This document shows positions 54,388 to 63,458 of a stretch of 64,000 nucleotides of DNA, piece by piece. Each line of letters opens with the position of its first letter. The first letter of the stretch is position 1. The notes under the pieces were generated by a model. That model made no database searches. It saw nothing but the letters and a program-made list of their open reading frames with translations, and was not told the origin of the DNA. The translations under genes were made by a program, and so were the position numbers. Source of the DNA: Pyrenochaeta sp. MPI-SDFR-AT-0127 (lineage: Eukaryota > Ascomycota > Dothideomycetes > Pleosporales > Cucurbitariaceae); assembly GCA_020747015.1 (NCBI GenBank), contig JAGTJM010000007.1, forward strand, positions 248,001 to 312,000. The letters are read 5' to 3'.

Positions 54388-57029
54388 CTCGGCCCCAATG
54401 GCTGATTCTCAGTTTCTCTTCGAGAAAGGCCGTGCGGAGCACGGCCCTACTAGCTCAATGATCGCACACGCTCAATGATCCAAAATACTGCCTACCAACC
54501 CACTGCCATCAAAACACGCCCAACTTACACGAAATAAAATGCCTAAAGTCACAAGGGAGGTCTCACAATACATTCGCGACACTAAGATCGTTGAAAAAGC
54601 CCTTGTGGAGCTGCGTACAGTTGCGCGGCCCAACGTCACTGCATACTGTCGAGATCGCAACATTAGCCATCTCCGCCAGCGCGTCACGCGCGCTCTTCGC
54701 GGCCTCAACAACAAGTCAACTCGCCCTGCCGCCAATAAAAAACTATCAGATGAACAAGATATTGCCCTTGAACGATTCTGTGACGCAATTGACGACGTCG
54801 GATTTGGTATCACAAAGGAGCTCGTCCGGCAGCATGCCGACGCGCTGTTGGCCGAAGTTCATGAAGGTGATGACGACCCGCCGCGCGTAGGCGTCAACTG
54901 GGTATCTCGCTGGCTTAATTCTCATACAAAATACTATAAGACAAAGGCAAAGCCAATTGACCTAGCTCGAAAGTTAGCGCAGTCTCCAGACGGCCTTCAG
55001 GCGTGGTTCGAGAAGTTGCAGGCATACGAGCAACGCCTCGCTATCTCCGACGCAAACAAGTATAATATGGATGAGACCGGGATCCGTATAGGTATTTCAA
55101 AGGACTGTTACGTATATACAAAACACGGGCGTCAAGTCCTTATACCTACCGCGACGAATCGAGAGCTCATTTCTATAATGGAGTGCTGCTCCGCAGATGG
55201 CCGAGTTATCGCACCCATGCTTATCATTAAGGCAAAGTCAATACTAGAGCAATGGGCGGTCGATTTACCTGACGATTACCTTATAAATATCACCGATAGT
55301 GGCTACGCCAACGACTTTACAGCCATGGACTGGATGAAGCACTTTGACAAGATGACTGCGGAGAGCGCCCAGGGCGCGTGGAGACTCCTCCTTATTGACG
55401 GCCATGGATCTCATCTCACGTCTGAGTTTGCAAAGTACGCGGAGAGTAATCGTATACAGCTTTTTGCCCTCCCTCCGCACACTACTCATCTCCTCCAGCC
55501 ACTTGACGTAGGCTGTTTTCAGCCTCTAAAGTGGTATCACGCTCGGACGCTTGACTGGGCCTCTCGTACAGGCGCAACTGAAATCAGACGCTCAGATTTC
55601 CTAGCAACTCTCTCACAAATCAGAGGGCAGGCGTTTACGCCGCGTACAGTAAAGGGAGGCTGGCGCAAAACAGGCCTCTCACCCTTCTGCCCTGAGCAGG
55701 TAATCAAGCCTCTGAGAGCCCAGGAGGCTACCCACGCTGCTCAGGAGGTAATAGCAGCCGTTGACTGCGTACAGGAGCCCTTAACTCCTACTTGGCAGTC
55801 GTCTGATGAGGAGGAGGACGACGGCGTCTCTGCAGTACTTAGGGGCCTCTCTCCTCCTACGCACAGTCGACTACTCCGCCAGCTACTAGGCGCCATAGGT
55901 ACGCCTTTGTTTACGGAGCTCTCTCAGCCTTTTGAAACACCTCGGCCCCGCCGATTGCCTGGCGATATAGGGTGGAGTACGCCGAAGACGATACGTACAC
56001 TTAATTTACAAGAGAAAGCTGTTGCGTATACACTGAGAAAGTGGCTGCCGCGCGAGCAAGCGGAGGACGTGATTTCAACGCTCAAAGGCAGCTCGGCAAT
56101 GGCCCGCAACGCAGCAAGGCTGGAGCAAGCTCTCCACCAAACAAAGGCTGCGGAGCACGCTCGCGCTGAGCGTCGTAGGCGTAACCAACGTGTAGTTGAC
56201 GTTGGCGGAGGTCCTGTTTACGCTGGAGACTGCCGTAGGATGGCTGCGGAGAGGGTCGTCAACGAGGCCGCCAAACAAGAAGCCGCCGTCGCCGCGCGCC
56301 ACCAAAAGGCGCTCGTCAAACGATTCAATACTTGGAAGAAAATACTATCAAACGTACGTAATTGGGGCAAAAAGTCAATTAGGCGTCACCGTGAGGGCCT
56401 ACTTGTCACGCGCAGCAGGTCTTATATGACTATATTTGACGGCCCAGTCATCAAAACTTTGGCAGATGAACTAACGCGTTGGGAGTACAGAGTCAACGAC
56501 CCAGCGCTGGCCGCGCGATTCCAGAATTTGTATGAGAACTCCATACAAATATTAGAGGAGAGAGGCAAGTTTATGGCAAGGCGTTCTATTATGGAGAGCT
56601 CGATTTCAACACTTGAAGTCGCATACGTCAACTGTGGCGGCATGGATCCTTATACGCGGCACCTGCAAAGGAAAGGAGACGCACCTACGCTGCCATCCTT
56701 CCCTGAAGGAAAACAAGCAATAATACAAGTACAGGATAGTCAATTTCATGTCCCTGAGACGCAGCTCGAAAATAGCCCTATTGGCAGCGACGACGAGGGC
56801 TACTCATCTCCTATTGTTGACTTTTATGACTGTATCTCGCCAGAACAGCTAGAATGGGGCTGTGAGTGATAAATCAAGTGTTTTACGATGTAATTACCAT
56901 ACTAATTACTATACAAAAGGCATTTTATGACATTTGGATCATTGAGCGTGTGCGATCATTGAGCTAGTAGGGCCGTGCTCCGCACGGCCTTTCTCGAAGA
57001 GAAACTGAGAATCAGCCATTGGGGCCGAG
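54388..57029 (+). mobile_element. Complete DDE_1 (pogo-like) transposon with identical 97-bp TIRs
   Basis: The left TIR is 54388-54484, starting CTCGGCCCCAATGGCTGATT, and the right TIR is 56933-57029. Read base by base, they are exact reverse complements. TA flanks both (54386-54387 and 57030-57031). The length is 2642 bp. Each TIR contains the hairpin GGCCGTGCGGAGCACGGCC and two copies of a CTCAATGATC motif. The intact transposase lies inside. Identical TIRs with an intact ORF point to a young, perhaps active insertion. Confidence 0.95.
54539..56869 (+). CDS. DDE_1 transposase, intact
   Basis: A 776-aa uninterrupted ORF from the ATG at 54539. The N-terminal HTH (about 20-60) has VTAYCRDRNISHLRQRVTRA. 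The CENP-B-type HTH (about 75-145) has VGFGITKELVRQHADALLAE and NWVSRWLNSHTKYYK. The catalytic DDE_1 domain has NKYNMDETGIRIGISKD (D, about 180), WRLLLIDGHGSHLTSEF (D, about 286) and HTTHLLQPLDVGCFQPLKW (D, about 325). WRKTGLSPFCPEQVIKPL ends the core. The C-terminal 350 residues are helical and basic (coiled coil near 520-640), with a tail (SPIGSDDEGYSSPIVDFYDC). It would act in the nucleus on its TIRs, inserting at TA. Unlike the other transposases here it has no lesion. Confidence 0.95.
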   Translation: MPKVTREVSQYIRDTKIVEKALVELRTVARPNVTAYCRDRNISHLRQRVTRALRGLNNKSTRPAANKKLSDEQDIALERFCDAIDDVGFGITKELVRQHADALLAEVHEGDDDPPRVGVNWVSRWLNSHTKYYKTKAKPIDLARKLAQSPDGLQAWFEKLQAYEQRLAISDANKYNMDETGIRIGISKDCYVYTKHGRQVLIPTATNRELISIMECCSADGRVIAPMLIIKAKSILEQWAVDLPDDYLINITDSGYANDFTAMDWMKHFDKMTAESAQGAWRLLLIDGHGSHLTSEFAKYAESNRIQLFALPPHTTHLLQPLDVGCFQPLKWYHARTLDWASRTGATEIRRSDFLATLSQIRGQAFTPRTVKGGWRKTGLSPFCPEQVIKPLRAQEATHAAQEVIAAVDCVQEPLTPTWQSSDEEEDDGVSAVLRGLSPPTHSRLLRQLLGAIGTPLFTELSQPFETPRPRRLPGDIGWSTPKTIRTLNLQEKAVAYTLRKWLPREQAEDVISTLKGSSAMARNAARLEQALHQTKAAEHARAERRRRNQRVVDVGGGPVYAGDCRRMAAERVVNEAAKQEAAVAARHQKALVKRFNTWKKILSNVRNWGKKSIRRHREGLLVTRSRSYMTIFDGPVIKTLADELTRWEYRVNDPALAARFQNLYENSIQILEERGKFMARRSIMESSISTLEVAYVNCGGMDPYTRHLQRKGDAPTLPSFPEGKQAIIQVQDSQFHVPETQLENSPIGSDDEGYSSPIVDFYDCISPEQLEWGCE

Positions 57030-57031
57030 TA

Positions 57032-57434
57032 GTGGCCGGAGCACTGGATCCATTGCGCCGATCTGATTTGCGGGGCTCTGCAAGGTGACATGCAAGGCAT
57101 CGGCGGAGCCCGGGGGATCGCTCCTCGCAGTTCAACAGCTGAGGCTTTTGGTTGTGGGGACAAATCTCACCAAGCCATCTTGCAAGGGGGTGCCGTGACA
57201 ATACAAGTTATGTAATTAAGTAGTTTAGCTGGAAGTAGGGCTACATAGGGCTTTCAGCCTTGCACAGCTAACAGGAATCTATCACCATCATCAACGTCAT
57301 CATCAATCAATCTTGAGGCTTCTGCACTAGCCACCCGCACTGCGTTGCCATCCAATCTACAGTCCAAGCGTAAGTACTAGGCTCCTAGGCCAACAGCTAG
57401 ACTTCCTGGTAGGACTAGTGCTGCTGGATATCGT
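57032..57434. other. Intergenic stretch
   Basis: The TTTGCGGGG motif close to both flanks of the transposon suggests that it landed in repetitive or locally duplicated sequence. (CATCAT)-type and ATCAATCA repeats lie at 57280-57315. No gene. Confidence 0.4.
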
Positions 57435-59972
57435 TCATAACCGTCCGCCAGATTGGAGGTCAACCAGCGGTCGCGGCCTGACCAGGTTGAGGTAGAGTGG
57501 GAAAACGGTCCCGGAAACGAAGAGAGCAATGACGACACAGAATGAATATTGGGCGGAATTGTTGTGTGTCCGCTGCACTACCAACGCGATGAAGGGGAAA
57601 ATGCAGGCTCCAAAGCCTCCACTGCTCTCGAACAGGCAAGCAGCAAGTTTGGTCCGCCTACCTAGGCCGCGCAGTCCGATTGCCTTACATAAATTAGGGA
57701 TAGGTCCTAAAAAAACAGACAAGACAAGCGTCATAGCTTGGGCTCGATTGACAGAGATCCATTCGAGCCGCATGATCAGCACAGAGAATGTGATGCCGCA
57801 AATGTAACTGAGGAGCAAAAGGACGCGCGGGGGGATAAGAAAGCACAAGAACGCAACGATGAAATGTCCAACGACGTATGTGGCAGTTAGAACAATATTA
57901 AAATCCGATGGGTTGAGGTTTGAAGAGGTGTGGGTGCTGATAGCGACGCTGGACAGGGCATTACTAATAAAGGTTCGGAGGCATGCCAATGCACCGGCGG
58001 AACAGGCCATTGATAGTGTGGCTATAGCCAATGTTGTAGAAATGATAGGAAGTTTGCGCAAATATTTCTGTGAAGGACCTATCCACAATCTTTCGCCTCG
58101 GCTATCCAGTTCCGAATCGGTTATTTCGGGAAGAGGAGTGTAGTGGACGAGGAAGCCGAGTAAAACGGTAAAAAGAGCGATACCTAGGTACGCCCACTGG
58201 ATGGCAATTAAGCTTCGAGTACTGGCCACGTGCTTAAAGTGTTTTCACGAGAGCACAATGCTCAACACCGAACCCGTATATCCAACGGCCTGCCCAATGA
58301 GTAACCTGATTTCAGCGTGTTGGGTGGGCCCGCAGAGTGTGAGAAAGACGCACGAAGCTACATCCAAGAGGGACAGGCCGACGCCGACGACAAGGGTGGA
58401 GACAACAAAGCCGGAATAGGAACGCAGGGCTCCAGATGGCCAGAACATAAGCGTTCCAACGCAGACTACCCCCAAGGAGGTAATGAACGTGGCTTTAATC
58501 CCGAAGTGGCTCAGAACCCAATACCCAAGCAGGGGGCCAACCATGAAGCCACCGTAATTGGCTGACGAGAGGCCTACGGCCTGGGCCTTATTTGCCACGA
58601 TAGAGATCGTACCATTAAGGGAAAAGAGCATGACGGCGGTAGCTCCCATCACAAAGAGGAGAGTGGCGATCAAGATGCAGTACTTGACGGACTCTGAGTC
58701 CGTCAGGTCAAGCATGCACTTGGGCCGTTCCATATTTGTGAATCTGAAATGAACGGAACGTTCGGTGTCCTGGTCAGCCGCTCGCCCTGATTGCAGCACT
58801 ATCGCAGGCTCCGTGTCCGGCGTGGTCAGAAAGTTCATACACATCTGCGGCTCCTGGTATTCGGATAGCTGTGCCCTGGATCCAGACACCAACTCTGCCG
58901 TGGCTGAACCTGTTGCTGATATTGACCGACGAAGGAGCTCACGATGATTGCATGAAGGAGTGAAGCTCTCTTGGTAAGGATGTAACAGCACCAATTCGCG
59001 GTCAGCGCTGCTGGGAGCATGACACATTGCCATTTTCGGGATTAAGAGCTTCAGCAACGGCTTCAGGGTGGGGACGCAGGCACAGACGATGCCCACATTG
59101 ATCTCGACGGCAGACCACATGAGCACCAAACTGACATTGTAGGAGAACTCCAAACTTGTGGTAAGCTTGGTGCTAGCCTGATCGTGGAGGTCTTCCGCCG
59201 CCAGCTGCATGTAGTAGATACGGGCGACGTCGATAACGGTGACGAAGACGACGCCCACCAGAAAAGTCAGTATCAGGATGGCCTTCTGCCGCAGCGGCAG
59301 GGACAGCGTCGTTAGCACGGGAATGGGCAGGATGAGAATGGCAAGGTCAGTGGCGACGTTGACAGGCGCCGAGGCTAGATAGATGCTCTCGATAGAGATA
59401 CAGCTGGGGTTCTTGATAGCGAGATTGTATGCGGCCTGTACGGGACGACACTGGAAGGCAGTGACGAAGGTGAGTACAACGCCGCCAATATTAACGACAG
59501 CAAGAGTAAGGTAGGAGCTAGTGCAAAGGAACTTCTGCGGGTATCGCGCAACGTCGAGGTAGAGGAGTAGGATGGAGGTTTTAGCAGCCATCACCGCCGG
59601 GTTGTAGAGAACTATAGCCGCGTACTCTGCCGCCAGCAGCGAGGCCCGCCAGGCGGCAGGGATGCTGTCACCATGAAGGCCGAGGCCTTTAGAGGTGCCG
59701 ATTCCGACAGCGAACGACATGCCCAAGGCGAGGATCTGGGGGAGGTATAGCAGTGTCAGTTTGAGCCTCGGCTGTAATCTCAGTCTCGGGCTGTAAGTGG
59801 TCCCACTCACCCATGCTACTAGAATGGCATAATCGTCCCAACCGCGGTACTTGACGATTCCGAGGCGGCTAATAAGGCGCGCAGCGACGAAGAGACTGGC
59901 GAGGATAAAGGACGCCGTCACGCTGATGAAGACGGCTCTACTACGGCTTTCATTGTGGGTGGCGAGGAACAT
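57435..59972 (-). pseudogene. Rhodopsin-like 7TM domain fused to an MFS transporter, interrupted by one in-frame TGA
   Basis: The minus-strand ORF from 59972 starts MFLATHNESRSRAVFISVTA. The rhodopsin-domain part (about residues 1-330) has RLGIVKYRGWDDYAILVAW, then a 75-nt in-frame GTGAGT..CCCCAG intron (59810-59736), then GLGLHGDSIPAAW, NPAVMAAKTSILLLYLDVA, FQCRPVQAAYNLAI, PVNVATDLAILILPIPVLT, MWSAVEINVGIVCACVPTL. A roughly 110-residue linker leads to an MFS domain: CILIATLLFVMGATAVMLFS, LSSANYGGFMVGPLLGYWVL, IGQAVGYTGSVLSIVLS. At 58247-58245 there is a TGA. The same frame then continues KHFKHVASTRSLIAIQWAYL, GIALFTVLLGFLVHYTPLPE and six more TM segments to 57435. All 12 MFS helices are present (fucose-permease-like). 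Either a young pseudogene, a readthrough gene, or a one-base error. Confidence 0.8.
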
Positions 59973-60764
59973 GGAAGCAAGAGATCGCGGGCACGACGTT
60001 CATGGTGTAGATTAATGGTTTGAGATGTCGGAATTTTATAGTGGAGTCCAGCTTCCAGGCACAGCACCCATTCGCTAATTCTGGCTGGTAGAGGGAGTCA
60101 GATTTCTTTTCAAGCTATGTACAATAGCCGTGGCGTTTGTGATGGAGAACCAAGCGCTGCAATAAGGCTTGTGATCGACGGCTTCGATATAGTTCGAACG
60201 CCACAACATCTCATGCACATGCATTTACTGGACGGAAAAGGCAATCTCAGGTGGCGCACCTAGTGTGTTTCCAACACACTAAAGAACCTTATTTGATGCT
60301 CGGCGCATTTCTAGTAGCGTTTCCAGTGCCTCTTTGCGAACTCGCGAATTCTTTTAAAAAAAGAGCATAAGTTAAGGGTTTATTATTCGTCTTACTTCAT
60401 CGAGAGATAACAAGGAAAGGAAATTAGGGTTATGCAATTTATCAGCAGCATCCTTGTAACGACGCAGGTGCTAAAGGGTTCCGAAACGGATCCGAGTGCA
60501 ACTCAAAGGCATATGGGAGTGCGTGCTGCGGTGGATAACCAAGAACACCTCTATTCCTATAGGTCTGGTACGAAAGGACAAGAAGAACTTGTCCTGCTAT
60601 CTACTGCTAAAGAGCTATACTTATGTGTGGAGAAATAGGGGTAACGGGGCCTATTCGGGACAGTATCGGAGGCAGGTCCGATATCACCTAAGTAGAACCC
60701 TTCCTTCCCATAGGAACGCGTGTGCGTCTCTATTTCTATGTGACGTTCGTTACAGTGAGGCACG
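59973..60764. other. Intergenic stretch, nothing firmly recognised
   Basis: Divergent promoter region for the 7TM-MFS gene on the left. From 60430 to 60740 two overlapping frames are open but show no known motif. It ends at the terminal repeat of the DDE_1 element. Confidence 0.4.
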
Positions 60765-60792
60765 GTAACGCACCACCCCGCGTAACGCACCA
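60765..60792 (+). repeat. Terminal direct-repeat pair of DDE_1 element (GTAACGCACCA)
   Basis: GTAACGCACCA occurs exactly at 60765-60775 and 60782-60792 (17-bp period), 48 bp upstream of the transposase ATG. The elements at 14.66 kb and 51.8 kb have equivalent pairs. It probably marks the left end of this element; the right end lies beyond the window. Confidence 0.6.
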
Positions 60793-60839
60793 TCCGAGCA
60801 TGCAACACCAACTTTTCAATACCACGTAACTCAACCAAT

Positions 60840-63074
60840 ATGGGGAAAATTGAGGATGTGCTTGCAGAAATCAACTCCTTGAAGCCTGGAGATAATATTC
60901 CTTATAGGGAAATAGCTAGAAAGCATGGTGTTGTGCACACAACACTGATAAGGCGCAGTCAAAGCACATCTACCTCGCGCGAGGTCAAAGCTCAAAATCT
61001 CCATCCACACCAGGAAAAGGAGCTCATCCAGTACATCATCCAGCTCACTAGGCGAGGCCTACCACCTACCAGGGCTTTGATTCGAAACTTTGCATCTCAA
61101 ATAGCTAAAAAGGACATTGGAAAGAACTGGGTTGATAGCTTCGTCAAGCGGCACAGCGTCCATCTCATCTCTCAATATGCAGCTGGTATGGATAACAACC
61201 TCCACAAGGCTGATTCCTCCACCAAGTATAGCCTCTATTTTCAGCTTATGGATGATAAGATGAAGCAATATGAGATAGAAGCTCGACATACATACAATAT
61301 GGATGAAAAGGGGTTCCTATTAGGAGTAATAGGCAGGTCAAAGAGGATATTTAGCGAGACCTTATATGAGCAGGGAAACTATAAATCCTTTATCCAGGAT
61401 GGTAATAGAGAGTGGATTACCTTGATAGCCTGCATATGCGCGGATGGATCATCCCTAGAGCCTGCCCTGATATTTCAGTCAGCCTCATCGTCAATCCAGG
61501 ACAGCTGGCTGCAAGGGTTTGATCCTGAGGATGATCAAGCTCGCTTTGCCTCATCTCCCTCAGGATGGACAAATAATGATATAGGCCTAGCGTGGCTAAA
61601 ACATGTATTTGATCGCAACACCAAGGCAAAAGCTCGATCCTCCTATCGATTACTCATCCTTGATGGCCATGGATCTCATGTTTCTATGGATTTTATTGAC
61701 TACTGCGACCAAAATAAGATCCTCCTAGCTATCTATCCTCCTCATTCAACTCATAGCTTACAGCCACTTGACGTAGTCATGTTCAAGCCTCTCTCATCAG
61801 CGTACTCACAGGAGATCTCACAGTTCATGGAGAGAAGCCAGGGGCTAGTTTCTATTAGCAAAAGAGACTTCTATCCTTTCTTCAAAGCCGCCTGGGCAGC
61901 CTCATTCAAAAAGGAGACTATCCTCAAGGCCTTTGAGGCAACTGGCCTATCGCCCTTCAATCCACATACAGTAAACAGAGGCGTAAAAACAGGACAACCC
62001 CAGCGAGTTAAGACGAAAGTCCAACAGATGGCATCTCTTCTACCAGAGATCCTTAGGACTACACTCACAGCACCTCACTACTCAACTGGCTGTCGAACTG
62101 ACCCAACGCTCGGCATAGACAAGAAGACTGCAGCGAAGGCTTTCAATACATGGTGGGCCCATCTCCCACCACTAGACGTGACTATCTTCTCAGATGGCTC
62201 TGAGCAGTACACAAAGGAAGGAGAAAAGCGGGTCACCTACGGCTTCGCAGTGTATCAAAACGGAAAGCAACTGCAGACCGGACGCGGGACACTCAACTCT
62301 ACCTCGCACGTCTTTGACGCTGAGGCAGTAGGAGCATGGAGAGGCCTCCAGCACACTATAAGACAGCCAGAGTTCAATACCCGTCGAATCTGGATGTGCA
62401 TAGACAGCACCTCAGTCATATGGTGCCTGAGGGGCGACGCACCCCCTACCTCACAATGGGCCTTCCTGGAGTGCCATGGCGCTATGGAGACTCACGACAT
62501 CTCTATTAAATGGGCCCCTGGACACCTAGACATTAAAGGAAATGAGGCAGCAGACAGATTAGCCAACCTAGAAGCCCAACACCCATCACCCCCAACGGGT
62601 AAAGCTGCTCTGCCTACACTCTCAGGCATCAAGACAATTGCCCGCAAGACATTACAACATACACAGCAGATCTGGTGGTCTGAAAAGAAGAACAAACTCT
62701 CTAGATGGTACAAAAGCTGGCACCTAGACTATGCACCACGCAGCAGTCTAAAGGAACTAGACCTACCAAGAACTATTCTAGCCAAACTGCTTTCTATCCG
62801 GTCTAGACATGCGGACTTTGCTTGGTACCACCGAAAGTACAACCACGAGGATGCAAACCTCACCTGCTCGTGCGGACAGGACAAGACACCTGAGCACCTT
62901 GCGCTTTGTCGCAAGACCCTAGGGACGTTTAGCAGATGGCCACTTAGACCGCCTATACCACCATCTAGTCAGGCTGAGGGCCTAGCGTATACTGCGGTGC
63001 TGACGGGGGATCCAGAGGCCTTTGAAGCCTTCACCAAACTCACACAGTACTACACCAAGGTTTGTCCCCGGTAG
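60840..63074 (+). CDS. DDE_1 transposase-LINE RNase H in-frame fusion ORF
   Basis: A 744-aa open frame. Residues 1-374 are a DDE_1 transposase: HTH YREIARKHGVVHTTLIRR, CENP-B-type HTH RGLPPTRALIRNFASQIAKK and NWVDSFVKRHSVHL, catalytic TYNMDEKGFLLG, LLILDGHGSHVSMDF and THSLQPLDVVMFKPL, ending FEATGLSPFNP. At residue 375 LINE sequence begins in the same frame: VKTKVQQMASLLPEILRTTL, then RNase H with VTIFSDGSEQ (D about 450), VFDAEAVGAWRGL (E), RIWMCIDSTSVIW (D) and IKGNEAADRLANL (D), then the CSCGQDKTPEHLALC finger and a stop at 63074. A fusion protein is possible, but the transposase lacks its own C terminus. Whether it is expressed cannot be told. Confidence 0.88.
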   Translation: MGKIEDVLAEINSLKPGDNIPYREIARKHGVVHTTLIRRSQSTSTSREVKAQNLHPHQEKELIQYIIQLTRRGLPPTRALIRNFASQIAKKDIGKNWVDSFVKRHSVHLISQYAAGMDNNLHKADSSTKYSLYFQLMDDKMKQYEIEARHTYNMDEKGFLLGVIGRSKRIFSETLYEQGNYKSFIQDGNREWITLIACICADGSSLEPALIFQSASSSIQDSWLQGFDPEDDQARFASSPSGWTNNDIGLAWLKHVFDRNTKAKARSSYRLLILDGHGSHVSMDFIDYCDQNKILLAIYPPHSTHSLQPLDVVMFKPLSSAYSQEISQFMERSQGLVSISKRDFYPFFKAAWAASFKKETILKAFEATGLSPFNPHTVNRGVKTGQPQRVKTKVQQMASLLPEILRTTLTAPHYSTGCRTDPTLGIDKKTAAKAFNTWWAHLPPLDVTIFSDGSEQYTKEGEKRVTYGFAVYQNGKQLQTGRGTLNSTSHVFDAEAVGAWRGLQHTIRQPEFNTRRIWMCIDSTSVIWCLRGDAPPTSQWAFLECHGAMETHDISIKWAPGHLDIKGNEAADRLANLEAQHPSPPTGKAALPTLSGIKTIARKTLQHTQQIWWSEKKNKLSRWYKSWHLDYAPRSSLKELDLPRTILAKLLSIRSRHADFAWYHRKYNHEDANLTCSCGQDKTPEHLALCRKTLGTFSRWPLRPPIPPSSQAEGLAYTAVLTGDPEAFEAFTKLTQYYTKVCPR

Positions 63075-63458
63075 CTTTTCCTGCCCTGCAACAGCAACAG
63101 GCAATGCAACACCTAGCAGAACTAGGTCCAGCACAATAGCTGCAATACTCCCCACCCCCCCCCCCCTAAAAAAACACACACACACACAGTCTTTCTCTCT
63201 CTCTTGGCGCATAGATGCCTCAAAATGCAAGGAAATCACCCTAATGTACATACATCGCTCGGTCTCCCCAACTGGAAGGGGAGCTGTATCTCTAAAATGG
63301 TAGCAATACCCGCGCAGGCAAGAAATGCTTTCTAAGGTAGTGTAGCAGCACTGTAATTCCATAGCTTAGCACGTCGTATATGCCCTTCGGGAGGCGAGAT
63401 GGTGGACTTAATCCCCATCAACTAGACGAAAAATGAATACCAACCAACCAACCAACCA
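61964..63458 (+). mobile_element. 5'-truncated LINE (Tad-like) inserted in DDE_1 transposase, with 12-bp target duplication
   Basis: The target duplication GCCCTTCAATCC lies at 61952-61963 and 63459-63470. Between them are 1495 bp: the end of ORF2 (RNase H plus CXC..HX3C finger), a 3' UTR with a short (CA)n(CT)n run at 63173-63204, and a (CCAA)n tail at about 63440-63458. Reverse transcriptase is missing, as expected from 5' truncation during target-primed reverse transcription. It matches 39465-39950 over its last 500 bp. Confidence 0.92.

Noticed and set aside
1..59972. Calling the rhodopsin-domain genes light-sensing opsins
   Set aside because: The name refers to a fungal 7TM domain family. 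I saw no retinal-binding lysine motif of microbial rhodopsins, so only a membrane-protein or receptor-like role is stated.
60432..60768. Possible small gene upstream of the DDE_1 transposase
   Set aside because: Two overlapping open frames, no motif, and it directly abuts the transposon end; more likely non-coding or a transposon relic.
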